A stretch of 64,000 bases of DNA from JANSWY01 sp965228955. Lineage in GTDB: Bacteria > Bacteroidota > Bacteroidia > Cytophagales > Cyclobacteriaceae. Shown piece by piece: positions 20,707 to 28,743 of the stretch. The translations under genes were made by a program, and so were the position numbers. Every line of letters begins with the position of its first letter. Positions within the stretch are counted from its first letter, which is position 1. The stretch covers positions 682,001 through 746,000 of the forward strand of contig OZ245848.1 of the NCBI GenBank assembly GCA_965228955.1, in the 5' to 3' direction. Below the pieces are notes generated by a model, which was not told the origin of the DNA, made no database searches, and saw only the letters and a list, made by a program, of their open reading frames with translations.

Positions 20707-21773
20707 TGAAAAAAGCATTATTAATATCGATATCGCTTATAGTCTTAAACGCTGGGCAAGCTTTGTCACAGCAAGTGCAGTTTTCGCAGTACTATTCTGC
20801 GTCTCTACATTTAAATCCGGCAATTGCTGGGATTTATCAGGAACCGTCCTTTCACTTAAGTTACAGGCAACAAATCAGTGATAAATCCAGTGAGGGTGTG
20901 ATCAATAATTTGAGCCAGGCTTCAGTCATCCTCCCGATTAAGAAGAAAGGTAGGATGAAAAAAATGCTTGGTGGTTTCGGGTTGATGGTTTATAATAATT
21001 CAGCTGGACTAGATGGAGTGTTATCAACAAATGGAGCATTCATTAATTACGCTCAAAATATTTATATAGGTGCCCTGGAAGGTGAAACAATTATTGTTGG
21101 AGCTCAAGTAGGATTTGAGCAAAATAGTGTTGCTTTTAGTAAACTAATTTGGGGTTCTCAATACAGCCCGTTTGTAGGAACTGATGGGACAAAACCTCCA
21201 CCAGTAACAGAGTTTGATGGTCAGGTAGGTTATCCAGTTGTTAACCTTGGTGTTATGTACTACTTTAATAAGGAAAGAAACTTCCTGCTTTACAGATATA
21301 GTGCGTTTTCCGGTTTTGTGGTTACCAATATAAATAGACCTAATACTGCCCTTGTATCTAGCGGACCAGAAAGTAGACAGAGATTGCTATACAAATATCA
21401 TGGTGGATTTGAGTTTAAGTTGTCGAAATTTGACTTCATGCCATCAATTCTTGGTACAATCCAGGATAGAAACTTTCAGTTCAATGGAGGCGGAACAATA
21501 GCTTACTCTCTAAAGAAGATGAAAAGATATACTGTTTCAAACAGGGGACTTAAACTAGCAGGTGGGGCCTGGTATCGTTTAAGAGATTCCTTTATTGTAT
21601 TCCTAGGCTTTAGAAGCCCAATCTTTAATGCGGGGATAAGCTATGATATGAATACCAAAGTGTTCTTCCAGTCTGATAACCTATTTCAGACCCAGCCTTC
21701 ATTCGAAGTATCAATGCAGTACTTCTTGTATAAAGGAGGAAGAATCAGGAGAGTGGCAAATCCACTATTCTAA
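20706..21773 (+). CDS. PorP/SprF family type IX secretion outer-membrane protein
   Basis: The 355-residue product has a signal peptide (cut after about SQ at residues 21-22) and the typical PorP/SprF opening, with QFSQYYSASLHLNPAIAG followed by a YRQQ segment. The rest is alternating beta strands of a predicted outer-membrane barrel with a Gly/aromatic-rich end. Family members are needed for secretion or surface display of specific CHU_C cargo, as SprF is for SprB. The start overlaps the preceding stop as TAATG, so the giant protein, the CHU_C protein and this gene form one translationally coupled operon. The neighbouring cargo genes make a dedicated secretion partner the best reading. Confidence 0.9.
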   Translation: MKKALLISISLIVLNAGQALSQQVQFSQYYSASLHLNPAIAGIYQEPSFHLSYRQQISDKSSEGVINNLSQASVILPIKKKGRMKKMLGGFGLMVYNNSAGLDGVLSTNGAFINYAQNIYIGALEGETIIVGAQVGFEQNSVAFSKLIWGSQYSPFVGTDGTKPPPVTEFDGQVGYPVVNLGVMYYFNKERNFLLYRYSAFSGFVVTNINRPNTALVSSGPESRQRLLYKYHGGFEFKLSKFDFMPSILGTIQDRNFQFNGGGTIAYSLKKMKRYTVSNRGLKLAGGAWYRLRDSFIVFLGFRSPIFNAGISYDMNTKVFFQSDNLFQTQPSFEVSMQYFLYKGGRIRRVANPLF

Positions 21774-21802
21774 TCCTTCCTGTTAGTTTTATTATTAGGG
21801 TA

Positions 21803-24800
21803 TTATCCTTGTTTCTGGATATAGATTACTACGATAGTCTTTCCTTCTGGAACATTAACACTATCCAGATCATTTAATTCCATGATCAGCTCCTCAGGGA
21901 TTCTTAACTTCTCTGCAATTGTGATTACAGTTTCTCCTTTCTTAACAACATAACTGCTGTATTTAGTTACATTGGTGTTCATTGGAACCAATAAGTTAAG
22001 ATCTGGCTTAACATTTTTGTTATCCGGTAATCTTACAGGTTGCAATGCCGCCAATTGTCCACTTTGCAAACCATTATCCTTTTTGATTTCTACTTCAGAA
22101 ATTCCATACAGTTCAGAAAGCTTTAGCACAGTAGCTTTAGGTCTTGCAAGGTATACAAGCTTAGGAGTGTAATTTAATGGTCTCTTAGATCTCATGTTGA
22201 TATCAATTCTTCTATTGAACTGACGACCGTAAACATTATCATTAGATGCTTTTGGTTTGTTACTTCCATAGTATCTAATAATGATATCGGTATCCTGTAC
22301 TCCTCCTTGTTTTAGGTAATTAGCTGCAAATTCACCCCTATTTTTACTCAGCCTCTCGTTGAGTGCTCTTGAACCGCTATTATCAGTGTGGGCTTCCAAT
22401 TCAATATTGAATGCTCCCTTTCGATACTCAATTAGTAATTCATCGAGTGTAGCTCTGGCTTCATTCCTCAATTGGAATGAGTTAATATCATAGTAGATGC
22501 TAGTTGCTGTTTGTTCTTCAAAAGTAGATTCCTCAAGCTCCTTAATGTTAAGATCTTTGATAAAGTAGCTATCCTGGAATTCTTTGGCATACTCATCAGA
22601 CCCAGATACCAACTTATAATCATCAGTCGCGATACTTTCGAAACTAAATTCACCTTTTTCGTTTGTATTGGTTTGATAAACTTTTCTTCCTTCATCATTT
22701 TCCAATGCAACAGGGAATGAAGATACCGAGGTTCCACTATTATTATCAATCAATGTGCCTTCTATCGACATTAAGTCAGTTTCCACTTCATACTTAGGAA
22801 TATTTCTGGTTAATCCAGGAAGGATAACATCTTTGGAGTCAGCACCCATGTTTTCAGAAAGTATTCTGTGATTTTTGAATCGGAACGCTTCAATTTCAGC
22901 CACTAATTCTTTCTTCTCCGCATCTAAACCTTTATAAAAACTATAGTCTTTCTTTTGAGCTAAATAATTTCCTTTGCTATTGATATCCAAAGCCTCAACT
23001 ATTACAGCTCTGTTCCACTGCGGCTTTTCAGTTCTGGCCACAGTACCATAGAAAATAAATGCCTCATTCAACATTGATTCTTCTGGAACGGTTAAGAACC
23101 CACCACCTAATTTTTTGGATAGCATTTTCACATAGGTCTTTTTCTCACCTTTCAACGACTTTTCAAATTCTAAATCCGACTGGATTAATGAGCCGTCCTT
23201 GTAGTCCTCATTTATGTATCTTGCGGCAATGAATCTGTCTATTTTAAGTTGATTTTCAACACTTAAGGTTTTGTAAAACTTCAAGGCAGCATCACTTAGT
23301 TTTACGACTTCTCTTTCGTTGGATCCAGCTCTTCTGATTTCAAGTCCATTTGTGTAAGCATTTGCTTTGTTTGGATCAGCCTGCTTTACCGTTGCAATAG
23401 GACCAGTCTCAATAGTTTCAACATCCCTTCTTGCAACCATCTCGTTGTAGTCCGCAGTAACAGTTTCTTCGTCCTCAAAGAATACATTATCCTCTCTGTT
23501 CATCCAACTTGGTGCGCCACTAGATAAGAATCTCATCATCCTATTTTGATCATTAGGATCCATGTTTTTGAGAGAGCCCGTTCTGTTTGCTGCTTCAAGC
23601 ATTTGATTTAAACTTGCAGCTCCTGTTACACTCTGCTGAAGTAGTCCAATTTGGTCTTTTTCAAAGTTACTTTCTGCATAAAGTAGATCAGATAAAGCAG
23701 TGTTCTTAATCATTTTGGCAATTACTTTATCAATATGGCCTTTGTGCTTAATTGACTGCTTGTTGTAGAAGTCCATATCTTCTTTAGACACAAACTCAGA
23801 GATGCTATTCACATCACTTAACAAAAACGAATGTGCAATATGTTTAATTTTCTCCAGGTCACTTTCACTCAGGCTTTGATAATAAACTCTGTCTTCAACA
23901 GTAATTTTTAGGTTTTTATCCTCACCTGACATGTTTAGCATTTTCTCCTTGATGGATTGTTGCAACAATTCTTTCTTTTCCTCACTTAATTGATTCACGA
24001 AAGCATTATTGTTCATATTCAGAGTTAGCTGATCAATATTCTTTTTCTCTTTTAGGTATTGATATGTGATCTGATCGATATTGATTTGCTCTTTCTCTTC
24101 AAATTCATCGTAAGCTGAAGATTCAAATTTGAAGTCACGAGCAGTCTTCACTCTGCTTGCAATAATCTGATCAATTTTTTCCTTATCTCTCTCTGACAAC
24201 AGCTCGTAAAATTCAATATCACCTTTGTTTAAGTGAATACTACTTGCAAGGTCTTCTTCCTCCACATAAGCCATCACCATTCTGTCAACATGCGACTTTT
24301 CTTCGTCGGATAAGCTTACATAATAATACTCATCTCTAACATGAAGATCTTGAAGCTCGCTTTCAGAAATTTTCCGGAATCTGGAATTAACAATTCTTTC
24401 GATTTTTTCTTTATCATCCAGCGATAACGCATCGTAGAAATCTAATTGAGTATTGGATAAAACCAGATCAACACCCTCTAGTTTTGAAGCGAGTAGTCTG
24501 GAAATTATTTCATTAATTTTTTTAATATCATCAGTCTCAAATTCAAGATCATCTGAGAACATTGATTTACGTCCTGCAATGGCTTCATCTTTGCCGATCT
24601 CAGCAATAATTTCTTTCTTGCTATTTATATCAAATGCATAAATGTCGAATTTACCAGCTCCTCCGTCTCTGTTAGAGGATAAGTATCCAGTATTCTCACC
24701 AATTATAAAGAAGCAGTCATCTTTATTCGAGTTAAATGGTACACCTAGATTAAATACTTCGGCTTTTGAATAAGTATCTCCTTTCGCCATGTAGTTATCG

Positions 24801-25906
24801 TATCCCCCAAACCCCCGATGACCATTTGAAGAAAAGAACATCGCATTTTCATATTCTGAGTAGAATGGTGAAATTTCATCAAAAGGAGTGTTGACCTGAT
24901 CTCCAAGATTTATTGGCTGGCTCCAATTTTCACCATTGCTTGATATACTCATCCATATATCCATGCCACCAAAACCACCTTTTCTGTTAGATGAAAAATA
25001 AAGTGTGTCACCTGCAGGGCTCAAAGATGGGTGTTTGGAAGATGATCCTTTTGGGTTAATTGATCCTTTTAGCTTTACTGGAGCTTGCCATTTCCCTGCT
25101 TTTTTGCGTGTAAGGAATATTGAGCAGTTTCCACTTTCGTCGCAATATGTATAATAAAGCTTATCTTTTGCTTTGTTGAATGTTCCAGTTCCGTCACCAT
25201 ATTTGGTGTTTACAATTTTTTCAAGATCGTCTTTAAGTTTAGCTTGGCTCCAAGAGTCTGCTACCTTGAAATATCTGTAAATATCTGAAAATGCTTCACC
25301 AAATGTATTTCCAATACCTTCTGAATCTTTTTTAGCTGAAGTTACAGAGATAGCATTATCGTCACCATAGAAAAAAGCTGCATAGTCATTGTATTGAGTA
25401 TTTACGGGACTAGGTAAAGCTGCGGTATTGTGACTTGGTCTTGTGGTTGTAAGCTCATTAAGTGCTAATAAGCAACCTTCTCTCTCGTTTTTTGCTTGTT
25501 CATAATACGTCCTGTACTTATCATTAGACAAGGAAAGGTCGTATATATAATCTATGAATTCTTCGAATAAAGGAAGTGCTTCATCGTACTTACTGCTCAG
25601 CTTTTTCATTAGACCCAAGTAAAATCCCGCGAGCGGATATCTCGAATCCTGAGCCTTCTTCACCTCTTCGTAGTAATATTCTGCTGTAGTATAATCTAAT
25701 ATTTTCCTATAGCATTCTCCAAGTTGGAACATGGCAAAGGTGTGGTTGCCTTCTTCCTGTTTAATTGCCTCTTTATAAAATTTGATTGCCTTAATGTAAT
25801 CCTGGCTTTCATAATAGGCATTACCTGTTTGCACAATTTGCGTAACATCCTGAGCGAAAGTCGAGGAAGCAAATAATAGAATGCATAAAATCGTACTAAT
25901 TCTCAT
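21803..25906 (-). CDS. TPR / PD40 propeller / OmpA / LysM envelope protein with repeated helical insert
   Basis: The 1367-residue product starts with a signal peptide (to about FAQ, residue 19). TPR-like helices cover ~20-165 and PD40 (WD40-like) blades ~170-440, with SSNRKGGFGGMDIW, SSNGHRGFGGYDNY and SSNRDGGAGKFDIY. Residues ~450-1000 carry about ten degenerate repeats of the form FYxxLSxxxKxxIDxxIA. A CarboxypepD_reg-like domain lies at ~1046-1105, an OmpA domain at ~1134-1237 (YYDINSFQLRNEA, EAHTDNSGS, NRRIDIN), and one or two LysM segments at ~1250-1364 (KKGETVITIAEKL). The TPR-propeller-CRD-OmpA order matches the PorE family of the type IX system, which ties the outer membrane to peptidoglycan. 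The long helical insert and LysM end are unusual. It converges on the PorP gene 29 bp away; no clear terminator is visible between them. Confidence 0.85.
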   Translation of the reverse strand: MRISTILCILLFASSTFAQDVTQIVQTGNAYYESQDYIKAIKFYKEAIKQEEGNHTFAMFQLGECYRKILDYTTAEYYYEEVKKAQDSRYPLAGFYLGLMKKLSSKYDEALPLFEEFIDYIYDLSLSNDKYRTYYEQAKNEREGCLLALNELTTTRPSHNTAALPSPVNTQYNDYAAFFYGDDNAISVTSAKKDSEGIGNTFGEAFSDIYRYFKVADSWSQAKLKDDLEKIVNTKYGDGTGTFNKAKDKLYYTYCDESGNCSIFLTRKKAGKWQAPVKLKGSINPKGSSSKHPSLSPAGDTLYFSSNRKGGFGGMDIWMSISSNGENWSQPINLGDQVNTPFDEISPFYSEYENAMFFSSNGHRGFGGYDNYMAKGDTYSKAEVFNLGVPFNSNKDDCFFIIGENTGYLSSNRDGGAGKFDIYAFDINSKKEIIAEIGKDEAIAGRKSMFSDDLEFETDDIKKINEIISRLLASKLEGVDLVLSNTQLDFYDALSLDDKEKIERIVNSRFRKISESELQDLHVRDEYYYVSLSDEEKSHVDRMVMAYVEEEDLASSIHLNKGDIEFYELLSERDKEKIDQIIASRVKTARDFKFESSAYDEFEEKEQINIDQITYQYLKEKKNIDQLTLNMNNNAFVNQLSEEKKELLQQSIKEKMLNMSGEDKNLKITVEDRVYYQSLSESDLEKIKHIAHSFLLSDVNSISEFVSKEDMDFYNKQSIKHKGHIDKVIAKMIKNTALSDLLYAESNFEKDQIGLLQQSVTGAASLNQMLEAANRTGSLKNMDPNDQNRMMRFLSSGAPSWMNREDNVFFEDEETVTADYNEMVARRDVETIETGPIATVKQADPNKANAYTNGLEIRRAGSNEREVVKLSDAALKFYKTLSVENQLKIDRFIAARYINEDYKDGSLIQSDLEFEKSLKGEKKTYVKMLSKKLGGGFLTVPEESMLNEAFIFYGTVARTEKPQWNRAVIVEALDINSKGNYLAQKKDYSFYKGLDAEKKELVAEIEAFRFKNHRILSENMGADSKDVILPGLTRNIPKYEVETDLMSIEGTLIDNNSGTSVSSFPVALENDEGRKVYQTNTNEKGEFSFESIATDDYKLVSGSDEYAKEFQDSYFIKDLNIKELEESTFEEQTATSIYYDINSFQLRNEARATLDELLIEYRKGAFNIELEAHTDNSGSRALNERLSKNRGEFAANYLKQGGVQDTDIIIRYYGSNKPKASNDNVYGRQFNRRIDINMRSKRPLNYTPKLVYLARPKATVLKLSELYGISEVEIKKDNGLQSGQLAALQPVRLPDNKNVKPDLNLLVPMNTNVTKYSSYVVKKGETVITIAEKLRIPEELIMELNDLDSVNVPEGKTIVVIYIQKQG

Positions 25907-26208
25907 AAACCTGTGCCTTAAAACTTTTGTTGTCCGTTTAAAAATTAATAAACCCCGATTAATCTTAAAATTAATTCCTTTTTATCAATTAGCTAGTGAG
26001 TTCGATAGTAAGTAAAGGTTTGGTGTTTTCCTAAAACTATGGTAACATAAGTGGTTAGACAATCAGCAAGTTGGGCTGATTTCCATAATGCAATACGATT
26101 TCCTATTCCGCAAGTTTAAATTGACTCAAATATAAATAAATGATTCGAAATTCATTTTATAAATTATTGGTTTGGCCTAAATTGTCATATCCCATTTTTT
26201 ATTAGGTA
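25907..26208. other. 302-bp divergent intergenic region
   Basis: This AT-rich spacer separates the divergent OmpA/TPR gene and the STAS-like gene and should hold both promoters. A perfect 7-bp inverted repeat, AATCAGC / GCTGATT with a 7-bp loop, lies at 26061-26081 without a T tract. No ORF of coding character was seen. Confidence 0.6.
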
Positions 26209-26727
26209 ATGGAACTAATCTACGAAAGCCCTGAAGGTGATCTGCACTATGATAACGAGTTAAACATATTAAAGTGTGTGTGGCATGGCTATGTAGGTCT
26301 GGAAATTTTCAAAGAGATTGTTGAGTTAGGTACTAAAATATGCCTTGAAAAGAAGGTTCCAATGGCATTACTGCTCGATAGACGAGATTTGGAAAGTTAC
26401 AGCAGTGACGCAAAAAATTACCTCGTTAACGATTACTTTAAGAACCTCGACGAAACAACCAAGGGCTACATTTATAAAGTGGCAATTCTCCCACCAAGAA
26501 CATTTGCTGCTCAGGCAAAAGCTAAACTCTTTACCAGAATTATTCGCTTTGCGGCAGTTAATTTGCCTATTAAAGTATTTGATGATGAGTATGCAGCAAT
26601 TGATTGGCTAAAGATTCCAGTTCTTAAGGTTAATGGTGGAGAGGAGAGTATTGAAGAAGAGCAGGAATTTGAAGATACAGCCAGAAAGAGCATTTTTAAA
26701 TTGTTCAAATCTAAAAAGTCTAAATAA
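26209..26727 (+). CDS. STAS/SpoIIAA-like small cytoplasmic protein
   Basis: The 172-residue product has no signal peptide or membrane segment. Residues 1-135 follow the alternating pattern of STAS/SEC14-like proteins common in Bacteroidota: an early strand with CVWHGYVG, a helix, the strand PMALLLDRRDLE, an amphipathic helix, and a late acidic helix ending in AIDWLKI. Residues ~140-172 are an acidic then lysine-rich tail. The role is unknown; such proteins often act as small regulators. Its stop abuts the stop of the convergent acyltransferase gene with no spacer. A second protein of similar design is at 47578-47982. Confidence 0.55.
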   Translation: MELIYESPEGDLHYDNELNILKCVWHGYVGLEIFKEIVELGTKICLEKKVPMALLLDRRDLESYSSDAKNYLVNDYFKNLDETTKGYIYKVAILPPRTFAAQAKAKLFTRIIRFAAVNLPIKVFDDEYAAIDWLKIPVLKVNGGEESIEEEQEFEDTARKSIFKLFKSKKSK

Positions 26728-27585
26728 TCAACCGCGTTGTTTCCATCTTTTGTGAGTCCATAGCCAGTTTTCTGGATGTTCATTAATTTGACTCTCCAAC
26801 ATCCGTGAATACTTTTCAGTGATTTCGCCAGGACTATTATCTTCAGGCTTTTCTGATATAACTACAAATTCTATGTGTATAATTCCACGTTCAGGTTTGT
26901 GGGGTTTAAGATAGACCACAGGCCAATTATTGGTCATAGCATATCTTTCTGCACCTAAAGCAACTTCAGTTCGTTGATTCAGAAATGTGGTGATGTGTGG
27001 TTTTTTAGACTTTTTCGGAAATTGGTCAGATACAAAAAATGTAATAACAGGTTTTTCCAAACATGTCTTCACCCAACTTTTAATTTGTTTCTTTGAGAAC
27101 ATAATCATACCGAGTTTCTCCCGATACCTGTTGACAGCTTTATTCACATAAGAATTTTTCAATGTCGAATAGATAACAGCTCCATCATGTTTGAACTGTG
27201 GCGGCATTCCAACACACATCATTTCCCAATTGCAATAATGTCCCATCAAGGCTATAACACTTCTACCGTCCTGGAAAAAGTTATCTAACACCTCAGGGTT
27301 TTGAATAACTACTCTTCCGAGTACCTCTTTTTTTGATATGGTGAACAACTTGAGGCATTCGATCAATGTGTCTGAAAATTCCCGATAAAATTTTTTCTCG
27401 ATATACTTTAATTCTTCAGATGATTTTGATGGGAATGAATCTCTTAGTTGCTTCTTAACAACAGCTCTTCTGTAACCCAAAACATGGTAGCTTAGAAAAT
27501 AAAGAAGGCTTGAAATCCAGTATAGTATACTGAGACTAAGACGGGAAATTGGGTAAATAAAAAGCCGAAATAATACTGCTGTCAT
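26728..27585 (-). CDS. LpxL/HtrB-type lipid A (lysophospholipid) acyltransferase family protein
   Basis: The product resembles late acyltransferases of lipid A synthesis: an N-terminal membrane-anchoring helix (YPISRLSLSILYWISSLLYF), then the catalytic HX4E motif in MGHYCNWEMM, then a substrate region (FFVSDQFPKKSK, FLNQRTEVALG) and a C-terminal ENWLWTHKRWK. Bacteroidota use such enzymes for lipid A or amino-lipids, so the acceptor is uncertain. The longest frame would begin at a TTG at 27594; I choose the ATG at 27585, which gives a normal membrane start and 285 residues. A perfect 10-bp inverted repeat (27573-27621) brackets this start codon. It lies downstream of the pirin gene on the same strand and may be co-transcribed. 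Confidence 0.85.
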   Translation of the reverse strand: MTAVLFRLFIYPISRLSLSILYWISSLLYFLSYHVLGYRRAVVKKQLRDSFPSKSSEELKYIEKKFYREFSDTLIECLKLFTISKKEVLGRVVIQNPEVLDNFFQDGRSVIALMGHYCNWEMMCVGMPPQFKHDGAVIYSTLKNSYVNKAVNRYREKLGMIMFSKKQIKSWVKTCLEKPVITFFVSDQFPKKSKKPHITTFLNQRTEVALGAERYAMTNNWPVVYLKPHKPERGIIHIEFVVISEKPEDNSPGEITEKYSRMLESQINEHPENWLWTHKRWKQRG

Positions 27586-27621
27586 TAGATTCAAAAGTAA
27601 TTAAATCAATAACAGCAGTAT
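27573..27621 (-). promoter_or_regulatory. inverted repeat enclosing the acyltransferase start codon
   Basis: ATACTGCTGT (27573-27582) and ACAGCAGTAT (27612-27621) are perfect 10-bp complements separated by 29 bases. In the minus-strand transcript the loop would contain the ATG at 27583-27585 and its leader. It could be an RNA hairpin controlling translation or a protein site; no T tract supports termination. Confidence 0.45.
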
Positions 27622-27632
27622 CATATAAGTAT

Positions 27633-28499
27633 TTAAAATTCTTCAATAAGAACTCCCATTTTACCCATTTGGTAATCTCTCATGGCTTCCATTATTTCGG
27701 TCTGATTGTTCATCACGAATGGACCGTAAGACTCAATTGGTTCTTCAATGGGCTTACCGGTTAGATACAAAATTCTCGTATCCTCGGTTGCAGTAAAGCT
27801 GACTTTTTCAGTACCCTCTTTGAATGTTACCAAATTTAATGCATCGACCAACCCATGACCATCTACTTTTAGACTCCCATCCAATAAGTAAATCATAGCG
27901 TTATGTCCAACAGGAATATCTAAAGAGAACTTTGACCCTGCCTTTAAATTTCCCATTGCTGAAGTGATCGGCAATTTTGACTTCACCGGACCTTGAATCC
28001 CAGCAATTACACCGGAAATTATTCTCAATTCCCCTTCTCCTTCTAATGCATTTAATACTGGGGCATCTTCTTTATCAATGGCCTGATAATCCGGCTGATC
28101 CATCTTATGAGCTTTTGGAGTATTTACCCAAAGCTGAATGATTTCGGTTTCACCACCATTTTGAGCCATTTCCTTGGAAGGTCTTTCACTATGAATAATG
28201 CCCATTCCTGCATTCATCCATTGAGCTCCACCCTCGTGAACCACACTATCATTTCCTCTTGAATCTCTGTGATGCGTACTTCCTTTATATATAAAGGTCA
28301 CAGGCGAAAACCCTCTATGAGGATGTGGTCCCACACCACTTGTTTTGGGATTTGTGTCCGGCTTGATAGTTCCTGCGTGGTGGTGTAATAGAATAAATGG
28401 ATCTACTTGATCAACATTGTTTGTTGGAATAGGCTGACGAACTTTTGTGCCTCCCATATCCACTTTATGAGCATATAATGTTTTATCTACAGTACTCAT
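27633..28499 (-). CDS. pirin family cupin protein
   Basis: The 288-residue product has the two-cupin pirin layout. The N-terminal cupin carries the metal ligands in GVGPHPHRGFSPVTFIYKG (two His), then THHRDSRGND and GGAQWMNAGMGIIHSE (His and Glu). The C-terminal cupin holds GHNAMIYLLDGSLKV and ends with MNNQTEIMEAMRDY and KMG. Pirins bind one iron; some are quercetin dioxygenases and others redox-responsive cofactors, and the sequence does not choose between these. An unusually good Shine-Dalgarno AAAGGAG lies 7-13 bases before the ATG. A palindrome at 28526-28537 is probably its operator region. Confidence 0.93.
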   Translation of the reverse strand: MSTVDKTLYAHKVDMGGTKVRQPIPTNNVDQVDPFILLHHHAGTIKPDTNPKTSGVGPHPHRGFSPVTFIYKGSTHHRDSRGNDSVVHEGGAQWMNAGMGIIHSERPSKEMAQNGGETEIIQLWVNTPKAHKMDQPDYQAIDKEDAPVLNALEGEGELRIISGVIAGIQGPVKSKLPITSAMGNLKAGSKFSLDIPVGHNAMIYLLDGSLKVDGHGLVDALNLVTFKEGTEKVSFTATEDTRILYLTGKPIEEPIESYGPFVMNNQTEIMEAMRDYQMGKMGVLIEEF

Positions 28500-28525
28500 A
28501 TTTTTCTCCTTTCGATTTAATTTAT

Positions 28526-28537
28526 ATGTATATACAT
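28526..28537. promoter_or_regulatory. 12-bp palindrome ATGTATATACAT upstream of pirin gene
   Basis: This perfect palindrome lies 26 bp upstream of the pirin start, in the 244-bp region shared with divergent recQ. ATGT...ACAT ends are typical of winged-helix regulators of the PadR/HxlR type. No regulator gene adjoins it, so the binding protein is unknown. Confidence 0.4.
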
Positions 28538-28743
28538 GTATTTTAAAGAAAAGGTTACACTTTGTATGATTTTCCGAAATCGTGTAGAAAGTTGTGCCGA
28601 AAATCTAGTAAAACTGGACTATTAACATTTTTGGTGCTTGATCACGAATTAACAACCTTTTTATCCATCAGATCAATCATTACTACTAGTATTTCACGAG
28701 ATCGTTTTCTACATTCACAATCTTAATTAACTTCTGTCGACAA

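Noticed and set aside
21535..21547. CTGTTTCAAACAG palindrome inside the PorP gene
   Set aside because: It lies within coding sequence, has different arms from the regulator sites and no promoter nearby; likely chance.
1..21773. Prophage tail region
   Set aside because: Fibre-like motifs are clear, but the downstream genes are CHU_C and PorP/SprF and no phage structural, packaging or integrase gene is visible. The unseen upstream side keeps this open.
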